Positions 8,852 through 17,201 of a stretch of 64,000 nt of DNA are shown here, in pieces. Origin of the DNA: CAIWHR01 sp963836265 (GTDB lineage: Bacteria; Pseudomonadota; Gammaproteobacteria; Burkholderiales; Casimicrobiaceae). A program made the position numbers and the translations under genes. The stretch spans positions 558,001 through 622,000 of the forward strand of contig CAWIIO010000001.1 in the NCBI GenBank assembly GCA_963836265.1. Reading direction: 5' to 3'. Below the pieces are notes generated by a model. That model saw only the letters and a list, made by a program, of their open reading frames with translations, did not search any database and was not told the DNA's origin. The first letter of the stretch is position 1. Each line of letters opens with the position of its first letter.

Positions 8852-11353
8852 ATGACTCCAGACTCCAGCGCCGCTCTCACCGAGCCGCCCATCGACGTCG
8901 ATGACGCAACCCGTCTTTCACCGGCCAAAGCCGTCGCGGCGTTCCGCCAGTCGGTTCTCGAAAGGCTCACCTACACGGTCGGCAAGGATCCCGGCCACGC
9001 TTTCGAACACGACTGGTTCGTGGCAACGGCCTTCGCCGTCCGCGACCAGATCGTCAACCGCTGGATGGAAGCGACGCGCAAGACCTATCACGACGGCCGC
9101 AAGCGCGTCTACTACTTCTCGCTCGAGTTCCTGATCGGCCGCCTGCTCTTCGACGCGCTCGGCAACCTGGGCCTGACCGAGATCGCGCGCGAGGCCTTGC
9201 GCGATCTCGGCGTCGATCTCGACCGGCTGCGCAAGCTCGAGCCCGATGCGGCGCTCGGCAACGGCGGCCTGGGCCGCCTCGCCGCGTGTTTCATGGAAAG
9301 CATGGCGACGCTCGCCATTCCGGCCCACGGCTACGGCATCCGCTACGACCACGGCATTTTCCGCCAGGTGCTCAAGGACGGCTGGCAGGTCGAGTTGCCC
9401 GAGGATTGGCTGTCGTCGGGAAACCCATGGGAATTCGAGCGGCCCGAAGTCGCCTACACGATCGGCTTCGGCGGCGCCGTCGATGTCGTGCGGAACGAAG
9501 AGGAACCCCCGCGGTACGTCTGGCACCCGGCCGAGACGGTCAACGCGGTTGCCTACGACACGCCGATCGCCGGCTGGCGCGGGCGGCACGTGAACACGCT
9601 TCGCCTGTGGTCCGCCCGGGCGACCGATCCGATCTCGCTCGAGGAGTTCAACCGCGGCGATCACGTCGGCGCGCTCGCCGATCGGGTGCGGCTCGAAGCG
9701 ATCTCGCGCGTGCTCTATCCGAGCGACGAGACCGCCGCGGGACACGAGCTGCGGTTGCGGCAGGAGTTCTTCTTCGCCTCGGCGTCGCTGCAGGATCTGC
9801 TGCGCCGGCACAAGCAGCAGCACGGCGACTTGGCGTCGCTCGCCGATCACGTCGCGATCCAGCTCAACGACACGCACCCTGCGATTGCGGTCCCCGAACT
9901 GATGCGGCTTCTGACCGACGCGCATGGGATTCCATGGGAGCTCGCATGGAACATCACGACGTCGGTCTTCAATTACACGAACCACACCCTGTTGCCGGAA
10001 GCGCTCGAGACGTGGCCGGTGCCGCTGATGGAAGGGCTGCTGCCGCGGCACATGCAGATCATCTACCTGATCAACTCGCTCCACCTCGACGCGCAGCGCG
10101 CGCGAGGCCGCGAAGACGACAAGCTCCTGGCGTCGGTTTCGGTGATCGAGGAAAACGACAGCCGCCACGTGCGGATGGGCCATCTGGCCTTCCTGGGTTC
10201 GCGCCGCGTCAACGGCGTCTCGGCGCTGCACACGGAGCTCATGCGCGAGACGGTGTTCCGCGACTTGCACGCGCTCTATCCGGACCGAATCGTCAACAAG
10301 ACCAACGGCATCAGCTTCCGGCGCTGGCTGTTCCAGGCGAATCCCGGATTGACCGCGCTCGTCACCGATGCGATCGGCCGCCGGTTCCTCGACGACCCGA
10401 ACGAGCTCGAGGCGCTCGTGCCTTTCGCCGACGATCCGGGGTTTCGCGACAAGTGCGCCGCGGTGCGGCGCGCAAACAAGGTCGTGCTGGCGCGGCTTGT
10501 TGCCGAGCGGCTGGGGATCGGCATCGACCCGGACGCGATGTTCGACGTGCAGATCAAGCGCATTCACGAATACAAGCGCCAGCTCCTGAACATCCTCGAG
10601 ACGGTCGCGCTGTACAACGCCGTTCGCGCGCAACCGACACACGGCTGGGCGCCGCGCGTGAAGATCTTCGCCGGCAAGGCGGCCGCGGGCTACCAGCAGG
10701 CGAAGCTCGTCATCAAGCTTGCGAACGACGTCGCCCGTATCGTCAACAACGATCCGGCGGTCCGGGGGCAGCTCAAGGTCGTGTTTCTCCCCAACTACAA
10801 CGTGAGCCTCGCCGAGGCGATCATCCCGGCGGCGGATCTGTCCGAGCAGATCTCGACGGCGGGCATGGAAGCCTCGGGAACGGGTAACATGAAGCTGGCC
10901 TTGAACGGCGCGCTGACGATCGGGACACTCGACGGGGCGAACATCGAGATCCTCGAGCGCGTGGGCGCGGACAACATCTTCATCTTCGGCCTGAAGGCGG
11001 ACGAGGTCGCCGCGAGACGCGGCGCGGGGCTCGACGCCCGGGAAGCAATTGCGAGATCGCATGCGCTCGCCGATGCGCTCGAGGCCGTTGCGGGCGGTGC
11101 CTTTTCGCCACACGACCGGACGCGATACAAGAGTCTCGTCGAGGGCCTCAAGCATCGCGACTATTTCATGGTTGCGGCCGATTTCGATTCCTATCGCGCC
11201 GCGCAGCGAAGCGTCGCGCTGCTGTGGAAGGACAAGTCGTCCTGGTGGCGAAAGGGCATTCTCAATACCGCGCGGGTCGGCTGGTTCTCGGCGGACCGGG
11301 CCATACTCGACTATGCGCATGAGATCTGGCAAGCCGAGCCCGGTTCGCCCTGA
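8852..11353 (+). CDS. glgP: Glycogen/starch/alpha-glucan phosphorylase
   Basis: Releases glucose-1-phosphate from the non-reducing ends of alpha-1,4-glucans using phosphate and pyridoxal phosphate. The 833-residue length is typical of GT35. The PLP lysine is K681 in EASGTGNMKLALNG. Other conserved blocks are YYFSLEFLIGRLL, AALGNGGLGRLAACF, AIQLNDTHPAIAVPELMR, NKTNGISFRRWL and VQIKRIHEYKRQLLN. The ATG at 8852 gives an N-terminal extension of about 25 residues before the conserved core. It begins the plus-strand glycogen run glgP-glgC-glgA-glgX. Confidence 0.97.
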   Translation: MTPDSSAALTEPPIDVDDATRLSPAKAVAAFRQSVLERLTYTVGKDPGHAFEHDWFVATAFAVRDQIVNRWMEATRKTYHDGRKRVYYFSLEFLIGRLLFDALGNLGLTEIAREALRDLGVDLDRLRKLEPDAALGNGGLGRLAACFMESMATLAIPAHGYGIRYDHGIFRQVLKDGWQVELPEDWLSSGNPWEFERPEVAYTIGFGGAVDVVRNEEEPPRYVWHPAETVNAVAYDTPIAGWRGRHVNTLRLWSARATDPISLEEFNRGDHVGALADRVRLEAISRVLYPSDETAAGHELRLRQEFFFASASLQDLLRRHKQQHGDLASLADHVAIQLNDTHPAIAVPELMRLLTDAHGIPWELAWNITTSVFNYTNHTLLPEALETWPVPLMEGLLPRHMQIIYLINSLHLDAQRARGREDDKLLASVSVIEENDSRHVRMGHLAFLGSRRVNGVSALHTELMRETVFRDLHALYPDRIVNKTNGISFRRWLFQANPGLTALVTDAIGRRFLDDPNELEALVPFADDPGFRDKCAAVRRANKVVLARLVAERLGIGIDPDAMFDVQIKRIHEYKRQLLNILETVALYNAVRAQPTHGWAPRVKIFAGKAAAGYQQAKLVIKLANDVARIVNNDPAVRGQLKVVFLPNYNVSLAEAIIPAADLSEQISTAGMEASGTGNMKLALNGALTIGTLDGANIEILERVGADNIFIFGLKADEVAARRGAGLDAREAIARSHALADALEAVAGGAFSPHDRTRYKSLVEGLKHRDYFMVAADFDSYRAAQRSVALLWKDKSSWWRKGILNTARVGWFSADRAILDYAHEIWQAEPGSP

Positions 11354-11439
11354 GAGACCATCGTGGCGGCCGTGACACCGACGCTTCGGCCAGGTCGCCG
11401 GTTCGTTCGCGTCCCGCCGCGTTGGGACGCGACAGCAAG

Positions 11440-12708
11440 ATGATCGACAAACTGAACTACGCGACACCGCTCGCCCGCTCGGCGATGGCCTATGTGCTGG
11501 CCGGAGGCCGGGGTTCGCGCCTGATGGAACTGACCGAGACCCGTGCCAAACCGGCGGTTCCGTTTGGCGGCAAGACGCGGATCATCGACTTCGCGCTGTC
11601 GAACGCGCTCAACTCGGGAATCCGCCGCATCGCCGTCGCGACCCAGTACAAGGCGCACAGCCTGATCAGGCACCTCCAGCGCGGCTGGAGCTTTCTGCAG
11701 CCGATGCGAAACGAAAGCTTCGACATCCTGCCCGCGAGCCAGCGCGTCTCCGAGGACCAGTGGTACGCCGGCACGGCCGACGCGGTCTACCAGAACATCG
11801 ACATCGTCGACAGCTACGATCCGGAGTATCTCGTGATTCTCGCCGGCGATCACATCTACAAGATGGATTACGAACGGATGCTGGTCCAGCACGTCAACGA
11901 CGGCGCCGACGTCACGATCGGTTGCGTCGAGGTGCCGATCGCGCTCGCCCCCGGCTTCGGCGTCATGCAGGTCGATGCAACCGACCGCGTCCTCTCCTTT
12001 CTCGAAAAGCCGGAACAGCCGCCGGAGTTGCCGGACCGGCCGGGATTCGTGCTCGCGAGCATGGGCATCTACGCGTTCCGCCGCACGTTCCTCCACGAGG
12101 AATTGCGACGCGACGCAGCCGACCCGCATTCGAGCCGCGATTTCGGCCGCGACATCATTCCGCACGTGGTCAGCCGCGGCAAGGCGGTCGCGCACCGCTT
12201 CACCCGTTCCTGCGTTCGGTCGGAAGCCGAGACGCAAACGTACTGGCGCGACGTCGGGACCCTCGACGCTTATTGGGAAGCGAACATCGACCTCACCGAC
12301 GTCGTGCCCGCGCTCGACCTCTTCGACCGCGACTGGCCCATTTGGTCCTACGCCGAGATCACCCCGCCGGCGAAATTCGTCCACGATTCGGAGGGTCGCC
12401 GCGGCATCGGCGTGTCGTCGCTCGTCTCGGGCGGCTGCATCATCTCGGGCTCCACGTTGCGCCGGTCACTGCTGTTCACCGGCGTGCACGTCCACTCGTA
12501 CGGAAAGATCGAGAATGCGGTGATCCTGCCCTATGTCGACGTTGGGCGCGGCGCGCGGCTCACGAACGTGATTGTCGACAGCGGCGTAAAGATCCCCGCC
12601 AATCTCGTGGTCGGCGAGAATCCGGAACAGGACGCGCTGCGCTTTCGCCGCACCTCCCGCGGCATCTGCCTGATCACCCAGGCGATGCTCGATCGGCTGA
12701 ACGCATGA
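11440..12708 (+). CDS. glgC: Glucose-1-phosphate adenylyltransferase
   Basis: Makes ADP-glucose from glucose-1-phosphate and ATP, the committed step of glycogen synthesis. The 422-residue protein has AYVLAGGRGSRLMELT with the nucleotide loop GGRGSRL (22-28), AKPAVPFGGKTRIIDFALSN, the Asp-containing VILAGDHIYKMDYERML, the sugar site SFLEKP, and a C-terminal left-handed beta-helix. It is the standard allosteric bacterial type. The ATG at 11440 is preferred over an in-frame TTG at 11422. It lies 86 nt after glgP. Confidence 0.96.
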   Translation: MIDKLNYATPLARSAMAYVLAGGRGSRLMELTETRAKPAVPFGGKTRIIDFALSNALNSGIRRIAVATQYKAHSLIRHLQRGWSFLQPMRNESFDILPASQRVSEDQWYAGTADAVYQNIDIVDSYDPEYLVILAGDHIYKMDYERMLVQHVNDGADVTIGCVEVPIALAPGFGVMQVDATDRVLSFLEKPEQPPELPDRPGFVLASMGIYAFRRTFLHEELRRDAADPHSSRDFGRDIIPHVVSRGKAVAHRFTRSCVRSEAETQTYWRDVGTLDAYWEANIDLTDVVPALDLFDRDWPIWSYAEITPPAKFVHDSEGRRGIGVSSLVSGGCIISGSTLRRSLLFTGVHVHSYGKIENAVILPYVDVGRGARLTNVIVDSGVKIPANLVVGENPEQDALRFRRTSRGICLITQAMLDRLNA

Positions 12709-12715
12709 CACGACC

Positions 12716-12742
12716 GTCATCGCCGCGCGCGCGGGGATCCCG
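12716..12742 (+). repeat. REP-like palindromic repeat, copy A
   Basis: In the 145-bp glgC-glgA gap, GTCATC is followed by the self-complementary CCGCGCGCGCGG (12723-12734) and GGGATCCCG. The layout resembles the dispersed GTCATYCCCGCG-loop-CGCGGGGATCC element seen also near 21.4, 25.1 and 47.1 kb. This copy is degenerate. Confidence 0.4.
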
Positions 12743-12853
12743 TCCCTTTCGACGCAAGACGCGGGATTCGCGCCACCGCGGAAACGGCGAGCTTGATGCC
12801 GACGTGCGGCCCTTCGTCGTCGGCCATGCGCTCGACTGCGCCGTCCGCAGGGC

Positions 12854-14311
12854 ATGAAGGAACTCCGCGTCCTTTCGGTCGCGTCGGAGGCCTATCCTCT
12901 CATCAAGACCGGCGGGCTTGGGGACGTCGTCGGCGCGCTGCCCTCCGCCCTCGCGCGCGAGGGGATTCTCGTACGCACGCTGATCCCCGGTTATCCCGCT
13001 GTCGTCGATGCGCTCGCCGGCGCCGAGACCGTGCACACGTTCGCGCACCTGCACGGCGGGCCCGCGCGGCTGCTCGCGGCCGCTGCCGGCGGGCTCGACC
13101 TGTACGTGCTCGATGCGCCGCATCTCTACGCCCGCCCCGGCAATCCGTATGTCGGTCCGGACGGCAATGAATGGTCGGACAACGCGTTGCGCTTCGCGGC
13201 GCTCGGCGAATGCGCAACCGCGATCGGACGCGGCGTCATTTCCGGCTATGTCCCGCAAATCGTTCAAGCGCACGACTGGCAGGCGGGCCTCGCGCCGACT
13301 TATCTGCACTACGCGGGACGCCCACGGCCCGCCACGGTGATCACCGTGCATAACCTCGCCTACCAAGGCTACTATCCGCGCGCGTTGCTGACGACGCTCG
13401 GTTTGCCGCCCCACGCTTTCGCGATCGACGGCGTCGAGTATCACGGGGGAATCGGCTTCCTCAAGGCGGCTCTCGCCCTCGCCGACCGCATCACGACCGT
13501 TTCGCCGACCTACGCGACCGAGATTCAGACACCCGAGGGCGGCATGGGGCTCGACGGTCTGTTGCGCGAGCGCGCTGACCGGCTAACCGGCATTCTCAAC
13601 GGCATCGACGACCAGGTATGGGACCCGGCGACCGACCCGCATCTGCCGGTCCGCTACGATGCCAGGCACCGCGCGGGGCGCGCGCAAAACAAGGCGGCGC
13701 TGCAACGGCGCTTCGGTCTCGGCGTCGAGCCGGGGACACTGCTTTTCGGTGTCGTGAGCCGACTCACCTGGCAGAAGGGCCTCGACCTGCTGCTCGACGC
13801 GCTGCCCGCGATCGAGCGCATGCATGCGCAGCTCGCTCTCGTCGGTTCCGGCGACAAGCCGCTCGAGGACGCCTTCAGGGCAGCCGCGCGCGCGCGGCCG
13901 GGCCGAGTGGCCGCGATCATCGGTCATGACGAAGCGCTCGCTCACCTGATGCAGGGCGGCGCCGACGCTTTGCTCGTACCGTCGCGTTACGAACCCTGTG
14001 GCCTGACGCAGCTTTGCGCGCTGCGCTATGGCGCGATCCCGGTCGTTGCGCACGTCGGCGGTCTTGCCGACACCGTGGTCGACGCCAACGACATGGCGCT
14101 CGCCGCCGGAGCGGGTACGGGCGTGCAATTCATGCCGGTGACGTCGGAGGGCCTCCAGTTCGCGATTATCCGCAGCGCAGCGCTTTGGCGCGACCATGCG
14201 GTCTGGCGCCGAGTGCAGTCACGTGCGATGGCGACCGACGTGAGCTGGACGCGGCCGGCGATTCGCTATGCGAAGCTCTTTCGCGAGCTCGTCGCTGCGA
14301 GCGCTGCCTGA
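12854..14311 (+). CDS. glgA: Glycogen synthase (ADP-glucose type)
   Basis: Elongates alpha-1,4-glucan from ADP-glucose; GT5 family, GT-B fold, 485 residues. The ADP-glucose-binding KTGGLGD (18-24) is present, as are QAHDWQAGL, ITVHNLAYQGYYP, LNGIDDQVWDP, VVSRLTWQKGLDLLL and the C-terminal PSRYEPCGLTQLCALRYG with the E-x7-E donor-site glutamates. The ATG at 12854 sits directly before the conserved LRVLSVASEAYP strand. Three codons separate its stop from the glgX start, indicating tight co-translation. Confidence 0.97.
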   Translation: MKELRVLSVASEAYPLIKTGGLGDVVGALPSALAREGILVRTLIPGYPAVVDALAGAETVHTFAHLHGGPARLLAAAAGGLDLYVLDAPHLYARPGNPYVGPDGNEWSDNALRFAALGECATAIGRGVISGYVPQIVQAHDWQAGLAPTYLHYAGRPRPATVITVHNLAYQGYYPRALLTTLGLPPHAFAIDGVEYHGGIGFLKAALALADRITTVSPTYATEIQTPEGGMGLDGLLRERADRLTGILNGIDDQVWDPATDPHLPVRYDARHRAGRAQNKAALQRRFGLGVEPGTLLFGVVSRLTWQKGLDLLLDALPAIERMHAQLALVGSGDKPLEDAFRAAARARPGRVAAIIGHDEALAHLMQGGADALLVPSRYEPCGLTQLCALRYGAIPVVAHVGGLADTVVDANDMALAAGAGTGVQFMPVTSEGLQFAIIRSAALWRDHAVWRRVQSRAMATDVSWTRPAIRYAKLFRELVAASAA

Positions 14312-14314
14312 CGG

Positions 14315-16552
14315 ATGGGCCGCGCGATCGCAAGCGCCGGAAGCGCCGAGCCCCTTGGCGTGTCTCTCGCCCCTGGCGGTGCGAACGTCGCGGTATTCTC
14401 GGCGCACGCGGACGCGATCGAGCTCTGTCTGTTCGATGCCGACGGACAGACCGAGCGCGAGCGCGTTCGCCTTCCCGCGCGCACCGGCGATGTGTTCCAC
14501 GGTTTCATTCCGGGCGTCGCGGCGGGGGACCGCTACGGCCTGCGTGCTCACGGTCCGTACCATCCCGGCCAGGGGCACCGTTTCAACCCGGCGAAGCTCC
14601 TGGTCGACCCCTATGCGAAAGCGCTCGATCGAAAGTTCGTCCTCGATGCAGCGATGTTCGGCGAGACTCCGGATGGCGCGCGCGATCCCGCCGACAGCGC
14701 ACCGGTCGTACCGAAAGGGATCGCGACGGTCGCTGCGCGCAGCGCCGCGACCGATCGTCCGCGGGTCGCGTGGGCGGACACGATCGTCTACGAGCTTCAC
14801 ATCCGCGGCTTCACAGAGCTTCATCCGGACGTCCCGCCCGCCATTCGCGGCACCTGTGCGGCGCTCGCGCACCCGGCGTCGATTGCACACCTCGAGCGTC
14901 TCGGCGTCACGACGGTCGAGCTGATGCCGCTCGCAGCGGCGATCGACGAGCGCCATCTGGCGCGGCGCGGCCTCACCAATTACTGGGGCTACAATCCGGC
15001 AGCGCTGTTTGTCCCCGATCCACGGCTCGCGCCGGGAGGCATTGACGAGTTACGCGACTGCGTCGCCGCGTTGCACGCCGCGGGCCTCGAAGTCATCGTC
15101 GACGTCGTCCTCAATCACACCGGCGAGGGAGACACGCTCGGCCCGACGGTATCTCTGCGCGGGCTCGACAACGCAACGTACTATCGGACGGTCGAGGGCG
15201 ACGCGGCCCGTTACGTCGACGACGCCGGCTGCGGCAACGTGCTGGCGCTCGACCGCCCGCCGGTCGCGCGGCTCGCGCTCGACGTCCTTCGCTACTACGC
15301 GGAGGTCGCCGGGATCGACGGCTATCGCTTCGACCTCGCGGCGACGCTCGGTCGGGGCCCCCGCGGATTCGATCCGGCCGCGCCGTTGCTCCGGGCGGTC
15401 GACGAGGACCCCCTGCTCTCCGACCTCAAGCTCGTTGCCGAGCCCTGGGACGTCGGTCCCGGCGGCTATCGTCTCGGCGCGTTCCCGCCCCGGTGGGGCG
15501 AGTGGAACGACCGTTATCGCGATACGGTGCGCCGCTACTGGCGGGGCGATGCGGGCTGCCGCGGCGCGCTCGCCACCCGGCTCGCCGCGTCGTCCGATAT
15601 TTTCGGGGGTGGGTCCCGGCCGCCGTCGCGCTCGCTCAATTTTGTGACCGCGCACGACGGCTTCACGCTCGCCGATCTCGTCTCCTACGAAGTGAAGCAC
15701 AACGCCGCGAACGGCGAGGACAACGAAGACGGCAGCGACGTCAATATCTCCTGGAACCACGGCATCGAAGGACCATCGAGCGATCCGGCGATTTGCGCCG
15801 CGCGCAAGCTTGACGCCCGCAGTCTCCTCGCGACGCTCTTCGTCTCGCGCGGCACGCCAATGCTCTCGATGGGCGACGAAATCGGGCGCACGCAGCACGG
15901 CAACAACAACGCGTACGCGCAGGATGGCCCGCTCACCTGGATCGACTGGGCGAAAGCGGATCGTCATCTCGCCGATTTCGTCGTTCTGCTCAGCGAACTG
16001 CGCAGGCGCCATCCCGCGCTGCATCTCGATCGCTGGCTCACCGGGGCGCCGATCGACGGCAGCGGCATCCCCGATGTCGCGTGGTGCCGACCCGACGGCG
16101 GCGTCATGGGACCTTCCGACTGGGCGAGCCCGGTGGGCCATGCGCTCATCGCGATCCTGTATGCGCCCGCGTCGGAGGTGGCCGCCGCCGATCGCGTCGC
16201 CATCGCGCTCAATGCCGGTCGCGATGCGGTCGCCGTCCGGTGGCCCGCGCCGCGCGACGGATTCCACTGGCGCCGCGAGGTCGACACGTCGTCGCCGACG
16301 GGCCGGCCCGCGAGCGTCGGCGAGAACGCGCCGGAAACCCACACCGTCGCGCCGCGATCGGTCGTCGTCATCGTCGAGGCGAGGAGCTCGCCGCGCGCGC
16401 AGCGCAATGCGGGCGTCGAGCCGATCGTCGATCGACTCGCAACCGCGGCTGGCATTTCCGCGGCGGGGTGGGACACCACCGGCCGTCGCCACGTCGTGAC
16501 CGCGGAAACCAAGACCTGGGACGACGGCGCGCCGGCGGCGAGCGGCGTTTAA
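14315..16552 (+). CDS. glgX: Glycogen debranching enzyme GlgX with a MalQ-like C-terminal scar
   Basis: Hydrolyses alpha-1,6 branches of phosphorylase-trimmed glycogen; GH13_11. The 745-residue protein has an N-terminal CBM48 (GVSLAPGGANVAVFSAHAD), then the GH13 regions: VIVDVVLNHTGEG, GYRFDLA (nucleophile Asp), KLVAEPWD (acid/base Glu) and FVTAHDGFTLADLVSY. The normal core ends near VVVIVEA (about residue 688). Residues 697-745 are extra: VDRLATAAGISAAGWDTTGR continuing RHVVTAETK closely resembles the start of 4-alpha-glucanotransferase MalQ, then the frame runs into unrelated residues and stops. This looks like a deletion that fused glgX to a lost downstream malQ. The enzyme core appears intact. 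Confidence 0.93.
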   Translation: MGRAIASAGSAEPLGVSLAPGGANVAVFSAHADAIELCLFDADGQTERERVRLPARTGDVFHGFIPGVAAGDRYGLRAHGPYHPGQGHRFNPAKLLVDPYAKALDRKFVLDAAMFGETPDGARDPADSAPVVPKGIATVAARSAATDRPRVAWADTIVYELHIRGFTELHPDVPPAIRGTCAALAHPASIAHLERLGVTTVELMPLAAAIDERHLARRGLTNYWGYNPAALFVPDPRLAPGGIDELRDCVAALHAAGLEVIVDVVLNHTGEGDTLGPTVSLRGLDNATYYRTVEGDAARYVDDAGCGNVLALDRPPVARLALDVLRYYAEVAGIDGYRFDLAATLGRGPRGFDPAAPLLRAVDEDPLLSDLKLVAEPWDVGPGGYRLGAFPPRWGEWNDRYRDTVRRYWRGDAGCRGALATRLAASSDIFGGGSRPPSRSLNFVTAHDGFTLADLVSYEVKHNAANGEDNEDGSDVNISWNHGIEGPSSDPAICAARKLDARSLLATLFVSRGTPMLSMGDEIGRTQHGNNNAYAQDGPLTWIDWAKADRHLADFVVLLSELRRRHPALHLDRWLTGAPIDGSGIPDVAWCRPDGGVMGPSDWASPVGHALIAILYAPASEVAAADRVAIALNAGRDAVAVRWPAPRDGFHWRREVDTSSPTGRPASVGENAPETHTVAPRSVVVIVEARSSPRAQRNAGVEPIVDRLATAAGISAAGWDTTGRRHVVTAETKTWDDGAPAASGV

Positions 16553-16578
16553 GAGCTCCTTGCTTGCGATTGGCAGTG

Positions 16579-17061
16579 TCAGTGAGCGTGGCCGAGCCGG
16601 TGATCGTCGATCGCCGATCGCCGGCGCACCTCGGCGCTCACTTGAATCTCCCGGCGGCTGCCGTCGGCACCCTCGATCGTCAGCGTGAGCGGCACGCGGT
16701 CCCCGAGCTTCAGCGCCCGCGTCAACCGCAGGAGCCGGACGCGGCTTGCGCCGGGCTCAAGCAGGACCGCTTTGCCCGCGGGAAGGGGCAGGCGCTCGAC
16801 GCGCCTGTTCCTTCCGCCGGTCACGATCGCGGCGCTGCCGGCGATGTCGCTATGCGCGCCGACGAGGGTTGCGCCCTCGGTGCTCGTAAGCGTCATGCAG
16901 GCCTCGGTGATCCCGCCCACGCTCGCGGGGCGCACCCAGGGCGCATTGACCACGAATATCGCCATACCCACTGCCGGGACGAGCGCGAGGAAAACGCCGG
17001 CGCTCCACGCCACGGGTGGCGCGAGACGGCGGGGGCGACGAGCGATGGCAGCGCTGTTCAT
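16579..17061 (-). CDS. PCu(A)C-like copper chaperone homologue lacking the usual ligands
   Basis: A 160-residue protein with an N-terminal membrane anchor (APPVAWSAGVFLALVPAVGMAIFVV) and a periplasmic cupredoxin-like domain. The fold signature is recognisable from ACMTLTSTEGATLVGAHSDI, the RLPLPAGKAVLLEPGASRV block and LKLGDRVPLTLTIEGADGS, all standard in the PCu(A)C (DUF461) family that delivers Cu(I) to cytochrome oxidase. The family's H-M-x10-M-x21-H-x-M copper site is not conserved: the usual HEM-type segment reads AAIVTGG and the HIMLM-type segment reads RVRLLRL. It may therefore not bind copper. It is convergent with glgX (26-bp gap) and divergent from the secreted repeat protein. Confidence 0.7.
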   Translation of the reverse strand: MNSAAIARRPRRLAPPVAWSAGVFLALVPAVGMAIFVVNAPWVRPASVGGITEACMTLTSTEGATLVGAHSDIAGSAAIVTGGRNRRVERLPLPAGKAVLLEPGASRVRLLRLTRALKLGDRVPLTLTIEGADGSRREIQVSAEVRRRSAIDDHRLGHAH

Positions 17062-17201
17062 TGGCGAGGCAAACCGCCGCGATGAGAGGTTATTCCGGAC
17101 CCCGCCGGCGGAATAGCGCGGGACGTCTCGCTGTTGGCTGGCGTGATCCGGAACGCTGCGCGCTTGCGCTCGTCCGGTCGGTTTCGTCCGTGGAGGGAAT
17201 C

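Noticed and set aside
8918..11467. Long antisense open frame opposite glgP
   Set aside because: GlgP is fully recognisable on the plus strand; the reverse frame is a shadow rich in Arg and Val.
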